This document shows positions 28,947 to 38,386 of a stretch of 47,653 nucleotides of DNA, piece by piece (the stretch's first letter is position 1; each line of letters begins with the position of its first letter). The stretch is from a virus. A program made the translations under genes and the position numbers. Location: positions 1-47,653 of the IMG/VR virus record IMGVR_UViG_3300024239_000128. One strand, given 5' to 3'. The notes under the pieces were generated by a model that worked only from the letters and a program-made list of their open reading frames with translations, was not told where the DNA came from and ran no database searches.

Positions 28947-31900
28947 TCAGTATCCCTGCGCTAACCAATTTATCTTCCGATGTGCTGGCGTGCCGCCATT
29001 GCTAATGATCACGTTGAAGCCACTTTCGGTTTCTCCAGATAGTTTGACCACGTCCCCGTCGAAAGCATCGACCACAGTAATTTGCACGTTCGGCTTAGCA
29101 TGAAAGACCTTTTCATAAACCACAGTGAGGCCCGTTACCGGCACCGTCACACCCTCACTGCGCTGGAGCAGGTCAGGCACATCAACAGTCCAGTCAAAGC
29201 GAGTCACAAAGGGCACGATATTCGGGTCAGCCGTCGACAGGAGCAACCGCACCTGGAACCACCTTGCGTTGACCAAACCTGGGACATAATCCAGCCAGTC
29301 GGACCAAGCGCCAGCCGCCTGCGCCGACCTAACTTGTGGGCGGCCCGATACGAACTGTCGGTTTGATTCGCCCAGGACGTCGGGTACCTCGAATACATCA
29401 GGTACCGCCAAGATGTCTTCATCCAGCTTCTGAGCATGGAGATCAATATCGAAGCCAAGCCGCACTGGGGCCACGTAGCCGATATCTACAATATTCGCGC
29501 CGGACGAGGTGTAGATACCTGCACCGCCGGCTCCACCAAACCAGAGCAAGTCCGGAACAGCAAACACATCCGGGACGCCAAGTATGTCGCCTGTGGGGGC
29601 CAGCGTCAGCATGCCCGAGTAGATCAGTGCATCTCCGGCTAGTTCTCCATCCCAATCCGGCTGCTCCGAGACCGTCAGAATGACATTGCGCTCCAGCGAA
29701 GCACCAGCAATTTGAAGGCTGTCTGCCTCTCCGTAGATGATGACACCGCTAGATAACCTAAATCGCGCCGCGACCCAATAAAGCCCATTTCCCGTGGCCA
29801 GCATCTCCAGGCCGTCTGTGATTCCAACCACAGACGAATTCGACCACGATGGCCCCAGGCGCACCTCATAGGAGGGTTGCCGCATATCGCTAACACGATT
29901 CCACACAAGAACCGTGAGGCCATCTCGGAAGACGCTCGACAGTCCCGTGACTGCTGGCAATGGTGCGCTCAAGCCCAAGACGGTGTAGGACTGAACCCGC
30001 GGAGGCCCGAGCCCTTGCGCATTGACAGATTGCACCGACACGCTAAGGACGTCGCCAGCCCGGGCGTCAACGAGCAACCGCCGCTCTTGTGTTCGCACGG
30101 CGGGCTGCGCTATTCCATTGATTGTCACTGTGACAGCCGCCGGTAGTGGCACTGACATCACCCAACCAATTTCCACCGCGACACTGTCTGAATCAACGCT
30201 ACGGAGGATCTCCGAAAATGTGATCGCGAAAACTTGCCCAGACAGGAGAGCGCCGTCGCGCGGAGGCGTGTACTGGTATGGATTGTCCTCACATTTGTAG
30301 TACTCAGGATCGTCGTCGATCGCTTCGAACCGGATCCCGTCTCCAGAAGGCTTTACTGCCGAAACTTTGAAGCGACGTCCTGGTGTGGTAACCGGGTCAA
30401 ACTGCCATGCCCAGTCGAACGGGCTGCAATCCTCATAGCCCTCATCCCCGGGCATAGGAAAGCCATCCAGCGGCGTCACAATTCGGAGCTCGTCCACATC
30501 ACCTATAGCCGAGGTCACGCTGACGGTCTTGAAGTTTCCGTCTGGGTCACGCAACAAAACGGTCCCGCTACCAGCACTCGGCACACGCTGCTGCAGCTTC
30601 ATCAGCGGGTTACTTCCGCCGTGGCTGCCAGGCAACAAGCGACCGGAATAGCCCCAAACCGTCAAGTCGTGGGAGAACGACACCACGTCGCCGCGTACAC
30701 ATACCAGCCCTTCGAGATCCGTCTCCCAGGTTACGCGCCTCCGCCTCCACACTTGCGACGCGGCAATTAAATTTGCCTCCCGACCGGCAACATCCTTGTC
30801 CGTACAGCCGTCGAGATCCAGTTGCAGGGGATTGTTCGTCGACACTACGCCCGGGACCTTGACGCGGACCTCATCCATCTTGTAATCCGTATCCCGGTTA
30901 ACAAAGTTCAGAACAACTTCGTCGACGCTCCCCTCGTTGACATACGCTATCTTGAATGAGCCCGCCTTTACATTAAACGGACCGAAGATGGCAGTGACCG
31001 GCACATCCTCAGCATCCCATACCACACCGAGCTTCCCAGATTGGTATGTCATTGAAGCGCGGCCGGCGCGTGCGATCATCTGAAGCACCGCGGCTCCGCT
31101 CATCTTCTGATCCAACACATAGTCGAAGGTCAGCTCTTTTTCCTCGCACCAAAGAGCCCAAGCCTTGATCGCTTCAATGTCGATCTGTGAATCTGCATAC
31201 CCGGCCCCATACAGCCGGCTTCCATCGGAAGCGCGCTTGCCGCGGGCGAACCACAAAAACCACCAGGCGGGGTTGCTGGTGTACTCGTTCACCCAACCCG
31301 TACCTCGCCATACCGTACACCACGCGCTCGCAATCCCCGAAAGCTCGTCAATGGCGCCGTTCAATTGCCCCGAGGCCTTAATGCGAACACCCAACCGGCA
31401 CTGGCCCGAGTAATCGGCGAAATCTTCCCGATAGGCCAGAATTTGGGACACAGCGGTTTCATTGGATTCGCGAGGCGTGTTCAGGTCCCCGGATAGCTTC
31501 CAGACTCTTACCTCGTACTGCCCTGCTGGTACAGCCCAAGTAACCTGAAGTCGTGTTGGTTCTTGGCGCGCTCCGGTAATGCGAATTCCAGATTGCCCAG
31601 GCGTGATAAGCGGATCTGGCGCCAAACCGACCCACGGCTGCCCCATCTGGTAAGGATGGGGCACCCATCGCCACACCCCAACACCACCGCGCCCCTGCGA
31701 TGCCGCAGCTAGTTGTGGATCAAAAATCTCCTCCTGACCGTCGTAGTGGTCGTTCGAATGAATGGACCCCTGGGCAACCTGAAGCCCCGAATTCTTATCT
31801 CGGAGAGACCAGTAATTCGTCGCATATACTGCCCCGACCTCGTCGCGCTCCACCCAGTCGCCGCCGTCCGTGTTGCGGTACTGTAAACGCAGCTCGACCG

Positions 31901-32825
31901 TCCGCGTGATGAACCCGCCTTCGTCATTGATGCCAAAGATGCGCGCCGCAAGCTCCACCGACAGAACCACTACCCCGGTATCCGTGGTGCGGCTGTACCA
32001 TCCGTCCTGCTCGTTGAGGGTGAACCCCTGAATGGTCTGGACGTTCCCGGGGAACATGGAGACCTTGCCATCAGTGCCGCCCATTTGGGTTTGGACACCT
32101 TGAAAGTCCTCGATCGGTGTGTTTCCGATCTTCAGGTCTGTAATGCTGATCGAGGTTCCTTGCAGACCAAAATGAAAAAGCTGGTTCAGGTACTGATCGT
32201 CTCCAACTTGTTCCGTAAACGGATTGGCGCCGATATCAGGGACCAGCTTGTGCTTGCCGAAGACGAGTAGCATTGGCTCCCAGGGACGCTTCCGATTCCT
32301 CCCACCCTGGATAGAATAGGTGGGGCTACTCTCGTACTTCTCGCCGGTGCCGAGCTTTGCCGCCGTGGGCATTGGCATGGGTAGCAGTGCGTTGACCATC
32401 ATGCTGCCACCGAGCATGATCAGCGAACCGCCAACCGCGGCCGCGGTCGTCCCCGTGAATCCGATCGCAGTCCCAAGCGCTGCGCCATACCCGAGGCTGA
32501 CTGCAACAACCGCGATCATAGCCACTGTTCGCAGCACCTTGTTGCCGCCCCCTCCGCCAAGTCCGCGTGCGCTGATGACAACCATGTCGCCATGGCGCGG
32601 AATCAGACGCTGCCACAGTGCGAGCGGCACCTCACGCCCGTTATGCTCGACACGCAGCACACGTGACGGAACCGTGATTCCGACGCGCCGTACGTAGGCG
32701 CCCAGCGTCTCGCCAGGAGCGAAGCACTCAAAATGCTCGGTACGCTCTCCGCCCAGCGGTTTCGGGTACACCACCATCGAAGGAGTGGCTACCGGACCCA
32801 TCGCCCGACGTGTCACTTTTTCCAT
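28947..32825 (-). CDS. Host-specificity / tail-tip protein (gpJ-like)
   Basis: 1292 residues from the ATG at 32825 (MEKVTRRAMG), which overlaps the NlpC gene by 13 bases. It has an N-terminal hub region with a hydrophobic Gly/Ala-rich segment near 80-165, the central phage-tail domain (FNVKAGSFKIAYVNEGSVDE), fibronectin-III-like domains near 840-1000, and a C-terminal receptor-facing part ending NWLAQGY. The protein forms the tail tip and chooses the receptor. Size and order (K-like, J, fibre) match lambda-like tails. Confidence 0.92.
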   Translation of the reverse strand: MEKVTRRAMGPVATPSMVVYPKPLGGERTEHFECFAPGETLGAYVRRVGITVPSRVLRVEHNGREVPLALWQRLIPRHGDMVVISARGLGGGGGNKVLRTVAMIAVVAVSLGYGAALGTAIGFTGTTAAAVGGSLIMLGGSMMVNALLPMPMPTAAKLGTGEKYESSPTYSIQGGRNRKRPWEPMLLVFGKHKLVPDIGANPFTEQVGDDQYLNQLFHFGLQGTSISITDLKIGNTPIEDFQGVQTQMGGTDGKVSMFPGNVQTIQGFTLNEQDGWYSRTTDTGVVVLSVELAARIFGINDEGGFITRTVELRLQYRNTDGGDWVERDEVGAVYATNYWSLRDKNSGLQVAQGSIHSNDHYDGQEEIFDPQLAAASQGRGGVGVWRWVPHPYQMGQPWVGLAPDPLITPGQSGIRITGARQEPTRLQVTWAVPAGQYEVRVWKLSGDLNTPRESNETAVSQILAYREDFADYSGQCRLGVRIKASGQLNGAIDELSGIASAWCTVWRGTGWVNEYTSNPAWWFLWFARGKRASDGSRLYGAGYADSQIDIEAIKAWALWCEEKELTFDYVLDQKMSGAAVLQMIARAGRASMTYQSGKLGVVWDAEDVPVTAIFGPFNVKAGSFKIAYVNEGSVDEVVLNFVNRDTDYKMDEVRVKVPGVVSTNNPLQLDLDGCTDKDVAGREANLIAASQVWRRRRVTWETDLEGLVCVRGDVVSFSHDLTVWGYSGRLLPGSHGGSNPLMKLQQRVPSAGSGTVLLRDPDGNFKTVSVTSAIGDVDELRIVTPLDGFPMPGDEGYEDCSPFDWAWQFDPVTTPGRRFKVSAVKPSGDGIRFEAIDDDPEYYKCEDNPYQYTPPRDGALLSGQVFAITFSEILRSVDSDSVAVEIGWVMSVPLPAAVTVTINGIAQPAVRTQERRLLVDARAGDVLSVSVQSVNAQGLGPPRVQSYTVLGLSAPLPAVTGLSSVFRDGLTVLVWNRVSDMRQPSYEVRLGPSWSNSSVVGITDGLEMLATGNGLYWVAARFRLSSGVIIYGEADSLQIAGASLERNVILTVSEQPDWDGELAGDALIYSGMLTLAPTGDILGVPDVFAVPDLLWFGGAGGAGIYTSSGANIVDIGYVAPVRLGFDIDLHAQKLDEDILAVPDVFEVPDVLGESNRQFVSGRPQVRSAQAAGAWSDWLDYVPGLVNARWFQVRLLLSTADPNIVPFVTRFDWTVDVPDLLQRSEGVTVPVTGLTVVYEKVFHAKPNVQITVVDAFDGDVVKLSGETESGFNVIISNGGTPAHRKINWLAQGY

Positions 32826-33199
32826 TGGTAGAACCCTTCCAGCTTGTAATCGACCATGAGCATGCGCCGTAGCGGCTGGCGAATCACCGCGCCGAACCCC
32901 TTGTCGGCGTGGAGCACCCACCATTCATTGGCAAGTTGGCACATGACGCCGATATGGAACAGATCCCCTCGGGAGCGCAGCAGCACCGGGTGACCTTCGA
33001 CAGGATCTGGCACCTCGTCAGCGAATTCACCACGATGGGCTCGGATCTGGGCCGACTGTGCACGCAGCGCCGTGGCATGGCCGTCCGGCAGGCCTACTGT
33101 GATGCCAAGATGCTCACGGGCCACCCGCTCGGCAAAGGCGGCGCAATCGCCCGTCTCCGGCACGTATGCCTGATTCACGTACTTATCTGACCAGTGCAT
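32813..33199 (-). CDS. Tail assembly protein with NlpC/P60 peptidase domain
   Basis: 128 residues from the ATG at 33199. Cysteine-peptidase residues are Cys19 (GDCAAF), His82 (FHIGVM) and His97 (VLHAD), the NlpC/P60 triad. In lambda-type tails the K protein with this domain helps the tail tip pass peptidoglycan. It lies between the DUF1833 gene and J. Confidence 0.88.
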   Translation of the reverse strand: MHWSDKYVNQAYVPETGDCAAFAERVAREHLGITVGLPDGHATALRAQSAQIRAHRGEFADEVPDPVEGHPVLLRSRGDLFHIGVMCQLANEWWVLHADKGFGAVIRQPLRRMLMVDYKLEGFYQWKK

Positions 33200-33200
33200 A

Positions 33201-33677
33201 TCAGAAAGCGCCGGGCGTCGTCGACGGATCAAAGCGCACCGTCACGGCAGATTGCATAAGCGTGTTCTTGAAACCAAGGTCGCCTGTCACCCGAAAATTG
33301 GTGATCGCCAGGCCGGTCAGGTCGAGGGTCATGTCGAACTCGATGTTAGTGGGCGCTGATCGCAGCACCATGATGATTCGGCACTTCGCGCCGGCTCCAC
33401 CTTGGCTTTGTTCAAGCCATTGCGTGAGCTCGCGCCCGATGTTGTCCACTTCAAGGCGCGCCTGCGGCACCTGCTCGTCCTGGTCGTCCGGCAACGTCAG
33501 ATCGAAGCGGCACGCGAAGAACGTATTGCCCTCGATGGTGATGTCCAGCGTGTCGTTCACGAATCGCGCCGGCACCTCCAGACCCGGGTGTGTGATCTCG
33601 ATGGCGGCCAGCAGCGGTTCGTCGGCGGAGGTCGCTAGCAGGTTGCGGGAGGCTTCGGCAGAAAGTGATCTGGTCAC
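33201..33677 (-). CDS. Minor tail protein (DUF1833)
   Basis: 158 residues from a GTG at 33677, one base after the upstream stop. DUF1833 features: LLAAIEITHPGLEVPARFVND and the beta-rich TFFACRFDLTLPDDQ, then LEVDNIGRELTQWLE. Equivalent in position to lambda L. A structural part of the distal tail. Confidence 0.83.
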   Translation of the reverse strand: MTRSLSAEASRNLLATSADEPLLAAIEITHPGLEVPARFVNDTLDITIEGNTFFACRFDLTLPDDQDEQVPQARLEVDNIGRELTQWLEQSQGGAGAKCRIIMVLRSAPTNIEFDMTLDLTGLAITNFRVTGDLGFKNTLMQSAVTVRFDPSTTPGAF

Positions 33678-33678
33678 G

Positions 33679-34026
33679 TTAACCGACCGTTTCCAACTGG
33701 GCGTTGGCTCGCCAGACTTTCCCAGGACTGGACCATGCGACTTTCCCAGACACAATTCGAGCTTGCTTCAAAACGCCATCAAGCGGATCTATCCAGTCGA
33801 ACCAGGCCGCCCCGCCATTCAAATCCGTTTCCAGCCATTGATCGAAGTCGATTTTCTGTGCGGCTGAATCGACATGGATACTCACATCCCGCGTGACGAT
33901 AGGCGTCGTCCATCGTGGACGTTGCTTTGCGATGCCGCCATCCATCTCCGTCCGAAGGATTCCAAAATCGGCCTCCTCCTTGAACCCAGCCAATAGGATC
34001 TTGGCGTAACTTGGGAATGTAGCCAT
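33679..34026 (-). CDS. Minor tail protein (gpM position)
   Basis: 115 residues from the ATG at 34026 (MATFPSYAKILLAGF), just beyond the tape-measure stop. Beta-rich, with WFDWIDPLDGVLKQARI near the end. Occupies the place of lambda M at the tail tip. Confidence 0.75.
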   Translation of the reverse strand: MATFPSYAKILLAGFKEEADFGILRTEMDGGIAKQRPRWTTPIVTRDVSIHVDSAAQKIDFDQWLETDLNGGAAWFDWIDPLDGVLKQARIVSGKVAWSSPGKVWRANAQLETVG

Positions 34027-34027
34027 A

Positions 34028-36367
34028 TCAGCGGTTCCTCGAAATTTCACGAACAGCCGCCGCTGTTGGCCCATTTCGGCGCATATCTCCAACTATGATG
34101 CTGATCACTTGGCCTTCGGCGTCGAAGCTAGTATTGGCTCCTCTCACTTCTTGAGGTGTCCCATTGTTGATGATTTCGACTCTCGTGGATCCGCCCTGCA
34201 TGGCAGGCATGCCACCCGAAGTGCCAACGTAGCCACCATCGGCATATCCTCTCAGACGGTCAAGGAACCCCACGCCAAGACGACGAGTAGCTTCGGCGGG
34301 GATGACGTATTCACCAGCATGCACAACGCCGGCGGGATCGTACTTTCCTCCCGGGCCTGTATACCCGCCATCGGCGAAGAACATCAGACCGTCTCCAGCA
34401 GACCCAACTTGAGCAGCGGTTGGCGCTGGCCCGGCCCCTCCCCCGCTACCAAATAGCCCAGAAAATGCACTGCCGAGCAGACCGCCAATTTGGCCCGACT
34501 TGCCGAAGTCCCCGAAAAGAGCACCAGCTAGGTTTGCAGCGGCGGCATTCGCGGCCATCTTGAAAATCATATCGGCGAACTTCGAGCCAATGTTCTTGAA
34601 ATTCCCGCTCAAAACGTCCTCAAGCGTGTCGCCCAAGGCATCCTGGATGTTTCTAGCTGCCTGGACGGCGAACTCCGTCATGCCATCCGAGGTTTCCCCG
34701 AACTTCTCCTCAAGCTTTGCAACGGCCTCGTAGTACTGCTCCGCGGTAAGGGTGCCGTTGTGCAACCCTTCCGTCAGCAATGTCAGCTTCGATAGGTAGT
34801 CGTTGGTAGCGGCCTGGTCCGGATACAGCTCGTCCAGGACCTTGGACAGCGCCGCGGCCTGCTTTTGAGATTCTTCGTATGCCTTGGTCTGCTCGTTGAT
34901 GAAGTCCAGAGTCTGGGCCGCCGCCAGCGCTTCGTCCTGCTGCGCTTGGGTCTTGAACGTGACCGATCCGATGCGAACCTGCTCAAGAAGCTTCTCGTAC
35001 TCGGTTTCTTTGCCAATCAGCGCGATACGCTGATTCATCTGATCGATGAGTTTCTGGCCCTGATCGACGCGCTCTTTGGTAGCCTTTTCTGCAGGTGCCG
35101 AAGTTGCTGTTGCACGGATAGGCTCCAGAGTTGTCGTAGGCACGCCCGTCTCATCGACGCCCGTATACCCCTTCAGGATGTCTCGGTCTTTCGCGTTTAG
35201 ACGTCCCTGCGCAAACACCAACCGAGCCTCGCCGGCACGGATGGCTGACTGCAGGACGCTGATACGCTGGTCATAGTTCTCGTTCTGCTCGAACCCGAAC
35301 ATGTTCTTGCTTTTGCCGGACGGGTTCGCGGCCTGCGCCTCGCGCAGCTTCTCTACCGCTGCACGGTTCTCGTTCAGACGCTTGGTGATGTTCTCGACCT
35401 CCTTGGCGGGATCGGAGTCACCAAAGATGGTGTCAGCCACCTTGACATTAATGGCTTCCAGCCAGCTATCCGCAGCGTCTGCTGCCTTCTTGAACTCGTT
35501 GATGACCGTGACCAGGCCGGTGGCCACTTCAGCGAGAAAGGTCGTGAACGCGCTAAACGTGGCCTTTGTCTCGGACGAACCCAGAAGGTCCGTGAATTCG
35601 TTCACGGCAGCGGTCAGGCCGTTAACGCTGTCGTCGTCACCCGTCATCAGATCATTGATCTGATTCTGCAGGGCCTCGAGCGCACCGCCGAGGGTATTCC
35701 TGGCCGCGTCCGCCGCGCCGCCGTAGGAGGATTCCAGCGCTTTCAGGATAACGTCCTGCGCTTCGGCTACGCGCCCAGTCTGCTCTAGCGACTCCACCAG
35801 CTTCTTCTGGTCTTCGGTGAACCGGAAGCCTTGCTTGGACAGCGCGGTCAGGCCCTTGCTGGGGACATCGAGCGCCTTTCCTACCGTCTCTGCGGATTGC
35901 TCAACCGTCATCCCTAAGCGGACGGACATGTCGATCGCCGCCTGCAGCGCACGCGGGAACTCGTCCCCGACCACGCCGGTATACGACAGTAGCCGCGTCT
36001 GGGCACGGTTGATATCACCCTCACTGACAACGCCAGCCATGCCGCTGGCCATCTTGTTCAGCTCCGCGGCCGTGAAGCCGGCAGCGTTCCCCGTCGATTT
36101 CAGGACCGCCGCGAGCTGCGCCTGTTCACTCTGGGCGTTCTTCGTTTCCTCGATGAACTTCCCGAAGACCGTACCGAAGCCCACGCCGAGCAGCGCACCG
36201 CTGAGAAGGCCAGCAAATGCACTGCTTACCGAGGTAGCCGTCTCCTTGGCTTGTTTCTCGATCTCCTTGAAGCGCTTTTCGGCCGTCTTGGACGCACGCT
36301 GGGCGTCCGTTTCGAACGAACCCGTCTTCATCAACAGATCGACGACGATACTGCCGGCTGTTGCCAT
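34028..36367 (-). CDS. Tail tape-measure protein
   Basis: 779 residues. Begins with IVVDLLMKTGSFETDAQRASKTAEKRF-type segments, has a long helical body, hydrophobic pieces near 50-66 (FAGLLSGALLGVGFGTVF), and the usual Gly-rich C-terminal part (GLLGSAFSGLFGSGGG) with the tail-tip motif ending. It sets tail length; the size suggests a tail of roughly 110-120 nm by the usual 1.5 angstrom per residue rule. Confidence 0.92.
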   Translation of the reverse strand: MATAGSIVVDLLMKTGSFETDAQRASKTAEKRFKEIEKQAKETATSVSSAFAGLLSGALLGVGFGTVFGKFIEETKNAQSEQAQLAAVLKSTGNAAGFTAAELNKMASGMAGVVSEGDINRAQTRLLSYTGVVGDEFPRALQAAIDMSVRLGMTVEQSAETVGKALDVPSKGLTALSKQGFRFTEDQKKLVESLEQTGRVAEAQDVILKALESSYGGAADAARNTLGGALEALQNQINDLMTGDDDSVNGLTAAVNEFTDLLGSSETKATFSAFTTFLAEVATGLVTVINEFKKAADAADSWLEAINVKVADTIFGDSDPAKEVENITKRLNENRAAVEKLREAQAANPSGKSKNMFGFEQNENYDQRISVLQSAIRAGEARLVFAQGRLNAKDRDILKGYTGVDETGVPTTTLEPIRATATSAPAEKATKERVDQGQKLIDQMNQRIALIGKETEYEKLLEQVRIGSVTFKTQAQQDEALAAAQTLDFINEQTKAYEESQKQAAALSKVLDELYPDQAATNDYLSKLTLLTEGLHNGTLTAEQYYEAVAKLEEKFGETSDGMTEFAVQAARNIQDALGDTLEDVLSGNFKNIGSKFADMIFKMAANAAAANLAGALFGDFGKSGQIGGLLGSAFSGLFGSGGGAGPAPTAAQVGSAGDGLMFFADGGYTGPGGKYDPAGVVHAGEYVIPAEATRRLGVGFLDRLRGYADGGYVGTSGGMPAMQGGSTRVEIINNGTPQEVRGANTSFDAEGQVISIIVGDMRRNGPTAAAVREISRNR

Positions 36368-36371
36368 CTAT

Positions 36372-36994
36372 CTATCCTTGGGGTTTGAGCCCGAACGCCT
36401 TGAGCGTACGAAGGTCTGCGTCAGAGAGGTCACGAACAATGGGGCTCGAGAGCCATTCGATCTTTTGGGCCATGTCACCACCGGCCATGCTTTGCGAGAT
36501 CAGCGCCGCCGGCCGGTGGTACATGTGGAGGTCGTCAAAGGGATAGCGCTCATAGAATGCCTTCCAAAATTCGAACTCCCGCTGGGTCATGGCCAGCCGC
36601 AATTCCTGGATAGTGCGGCCGCCAAGACGAAGCGCCAGGACGGCCCACAACCAGTCGTCGCCGCCGGCCTTTACGTGTTTCCCGCGTCGTCCTGGCCCAC
36701 CTGGTTCGCCTCCAGGACGGCCCGGAAAATAGCCTGCATTGCCTGGGGCTTGAGGTTTGACGCCTGCGCTACCGTCAATTGCCGCTCACCCTTTTCATTG
36801 CAGAGCGAATCAGCGATGAGAATCGCCATCGCCCCACCCTTCACCGCCAGGTCATCCGACCGGACAGCATGGGCGTATGCATTGAACGCCGCGCCGCTGT
36901 ACTCGCGGAAATGCAACTTGTGCATCTTCCCATCGCCCAGGCCGACTTCCTTTTCCTGAACCGCATCCGAAGCGAAAAACGACTGGTCGATCAT
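36372..36994 (-). CDS. Tail assembly chaperone G-T fusion (by -1 frameshift)
   Basis: If ribosomes slip at 36683-36677, the G frame joins the T frame and yields about 207 residues. The T part (from 36650) holds LWAVLALRLGGRTIQEL and FEFWKAFYERYPF, typical of gpT-like domains. The T frame has no ATG of its own near its beginning; it opens with the slip-derived residues HVKAGGDDW. The fusion recruits tail-tube subunits to the tape measure. Confidence 0.83.
36671..36994 (-). CDS. Tail assembly chaperone G
   Basis: 107 residues from the ATG at 36994. Short alpha/beta protein: MHKLHFREYSGAAFNAYAHAV, then GGAMAILIADSLCN. Occupies the gene position between the major tail protein and tape measure, as lambda G. 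Its final codons GGA-AAC are part of the slip site, with the stop two codons later. Confidence 0.87.
   Translation of the reverse strand: MIDQSFFASDAVQEKEVGLGDGKMHKLHFREYSGAAFNAYAHAVRSDDLAVKGGAMAILIADSLCNEKGERQLTVAQASNLKPQAMQAIFRAVLEANQVGQDDAGNT
36677..36683 (-). other. -1 ribosomal frameshift heptamer
   Basis: GGGAAAC in the G frame reads G-GGA-AAC, the X-XXY-YYZ form. After slipping, the -1 frame stays open through the T domain to 36372. The G stop (TAA) is one codon beyond the heptamer. Confidence 0.85.
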
Positions 36995-36996
36995 GC

Positions 36997-37476
36997 TTAG
37001 GCCTTCGGGGTCAAGATGACGGGGCCGGAGCGCTGAATGGTAAGCGTGCCGCGTACGATTTCATTGGTGGCGATGTCCAGGTTCAGGTCAGCGATGTAGC
37101 CCTGAAACTTGATGCTCGAGCGGCCGGCGGGCGCTTCAATGTCGTCGTTCGAATCCAGAATCGGCGCTGCGGTACCGTCCGACAACAGAACGATCCATTC
37201 CAGCACATCACGGCGCGCCTTCATGTCGAAAAGGTCTTGCTGCGACGCATTGGAGGGGATGAAGTTGAACGGCACGGACACCTGGCCAGGATTGCCCAGG
37301 CCGCCGGTGTATTCCTTGTCATCCTGGGTGTCCAGGCAGGTGGTTTCGAGCTGGTCAGCAGCGCCGCCAAGGCCGGTAATGCCAGTCGGGCAGGCCATCT
37401 TTACCAGCGCGGGCGTCGAGTCGACGGTCTTGAAGTACAGCTCGGTACCTTGGGTTTTTACGATTCCAGCGGTCAT
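36997..37476 (-). CDS. Major tail (tube) protein
   Basis: 159 residues from the ATG at 37476 (MTAGIVKTQGTELYF), just past the terminator. Beta-rich; contains LETTCLDTQDDKEYTGGLGNPG and a C-terminal VRGTLTIQRSGPVIL, the layout of lambda-V-like tube proteins. It polymerises into the non-contractile tail tube. Confidence 0.88.
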   Translation of the reverse strand: MTAGIVKTQGTELYFKTVDSTPALVKMACPTGITGLGGAADQLETTCLDTQDDKEYTGGLGNPGQVSVPFNFIPSNASQQDLFDMKARRDVLEWIVLLSDGTAAPILDSNDDIEAPAGRSSIKFQGYIADLNLDIATNEIVRGTLTIQRSGPVILTPKA

Positions 37477-37486
37477 TGCGGGCTCC

Positions 37487-37514
37487 AAAAGAAAAAGCCC
37501 GCTCGAGGCGGGCA
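37487..37514 (-). terminator. Terminator upstream of the major tail gene
   Basis: Minus-strand GCCCGCC, TCGA, GGCGGGC-type stem (written on plus as GCCCGCTCGAGGCGGGC) followed by TTTTTC. It ends the head-tail connector transcript before the abundant tail protein. Confidence 0.75.
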
Positions 37515-37535
37515 AGGCAAAACTAGGGGAACAGG

Positions 37536-37898
37536 TTAGCGGGAGTTGATGAAGTCGGCCTCTAGGCCAATCCTGTATAGCTTGGTATCGGGATCCCGAA
37601 GGTTCACGACGATGCGATTGGCAATTCCGGCCATGTCCACAGCATCACGGACGGCTCTGGCAAGATGCTCCACCTGCAGATCCGACATTGACCAGCAGTC
37701 AATCTGCACACTGTCAAAGTCGCCGCACGGTGTGCCGCTCAACTGGTCATAGGGTTGGCCGGCGACCTCGAACCATGTGACATACGGCTTTGCAGTGTCC
37801 TGCGGCGCGGCGCCATGACGGAAAATGCGGACGGGCGTGCCTCCGACGATTGCCAACACAGCGGGCGTTTGAAGGGTCTGGAAGACGGCAGGCAGCAT
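37536..37898 (-). CDS. Tail completion protein (DUF3168/gpU-like)
   Basis: 120 residues of the DUF3168 type: an N-terminal helix (MLPAVFQTLQTPAVLAIVGG), KPYVTWFEV, a GDFDSVQIDCWS strand, and the EADFINSR end. It caps the tail where it joins the head. It overlaps the gp10-like gene by 1 base. Confidence 0.86.
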   Translation of the reverse strand: MLPAVFQTLQTPAVLAIVGGTPVRIFRHGAAPQDTAKPYVTWFEVAGQPYDQLSGTPCGDFDSVQIDCWSMSDLQVEHLARAVRDAVDMAGIANRIVVNLRDPDTKLYRIGLEADFINSR

Positions 37899-38386
37899 TA
37901 CTTATTCCGGTTCTTGGCGCCCATGTCGGCGACCACCTTGTCAATTCGCTTCGTGAGGTCCTGTGTGATGGTGTTGATGGCTGCCTCGCCATGCTGGCGC
38001 ACCGCGGGACGCAGCCAAGGCGTAGCGGGCTGATCTTCCGTCCCGTATTCCATGAAGCTGGCGGTCGCCCTGGTCGTTACAGGTTTCCCCTTCTTCCCCA
38101 GGTAGGCCTTACGCCGCACACGGACCAGATATCGCTCTCCCTTCCCAGTGCTGGGCGGCTTGCCGCGGCTGGAAATGACGTTCTTTTCCAGCAACCCCGT
38201 CGACTCGTCGCCATGCATCGCAATGGCGCGCCGTAAGTTCTTCTTTGCCTCGTCACGGATCAAGCGGGCGCCCTTGGCCAACGCCAGCTTCACCGGGCCG
38301 CCACGCTTAGAAACGATCTCCGGAGGCAAGCTCTTCAACAGGTCGATCACGCCATCGACACCGGATAGCTTGACCTCTACCTTCAT
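37898..38386 (-). CDS. HK97 gp10-like head-tail protein
   Basis: 162 residues: a basic N-terminal half (LAKGARLIRDEAKKNLRR), the connecting VRRKAYLGKKGK, and FMEYGTEDQPATPWLRPAV, the hallmark of the HK97 gp10 family. It joins the neck and tail. Confidence 0.87.
   Translation of the reverse strand: MKVEVKLSGVDGVIDLLKSLPPEIVSKRGGPVKLALAKGARLIRDEAKKNLRRAIAMHGDESTGLLEKNVISSRGKPPSTGKGERYLVRVRRKAYLGKKGKPVTTRATASFMEYGTEDQPATPWLRPAVRQHGEAAINTITQDLTKRIDKVVADMGAKNRNK

Noticed and set aside
35817-36959. 380-codon plus-strand frame
   Set aside because: Antisense to the tape-measure and tail chaperone genes.
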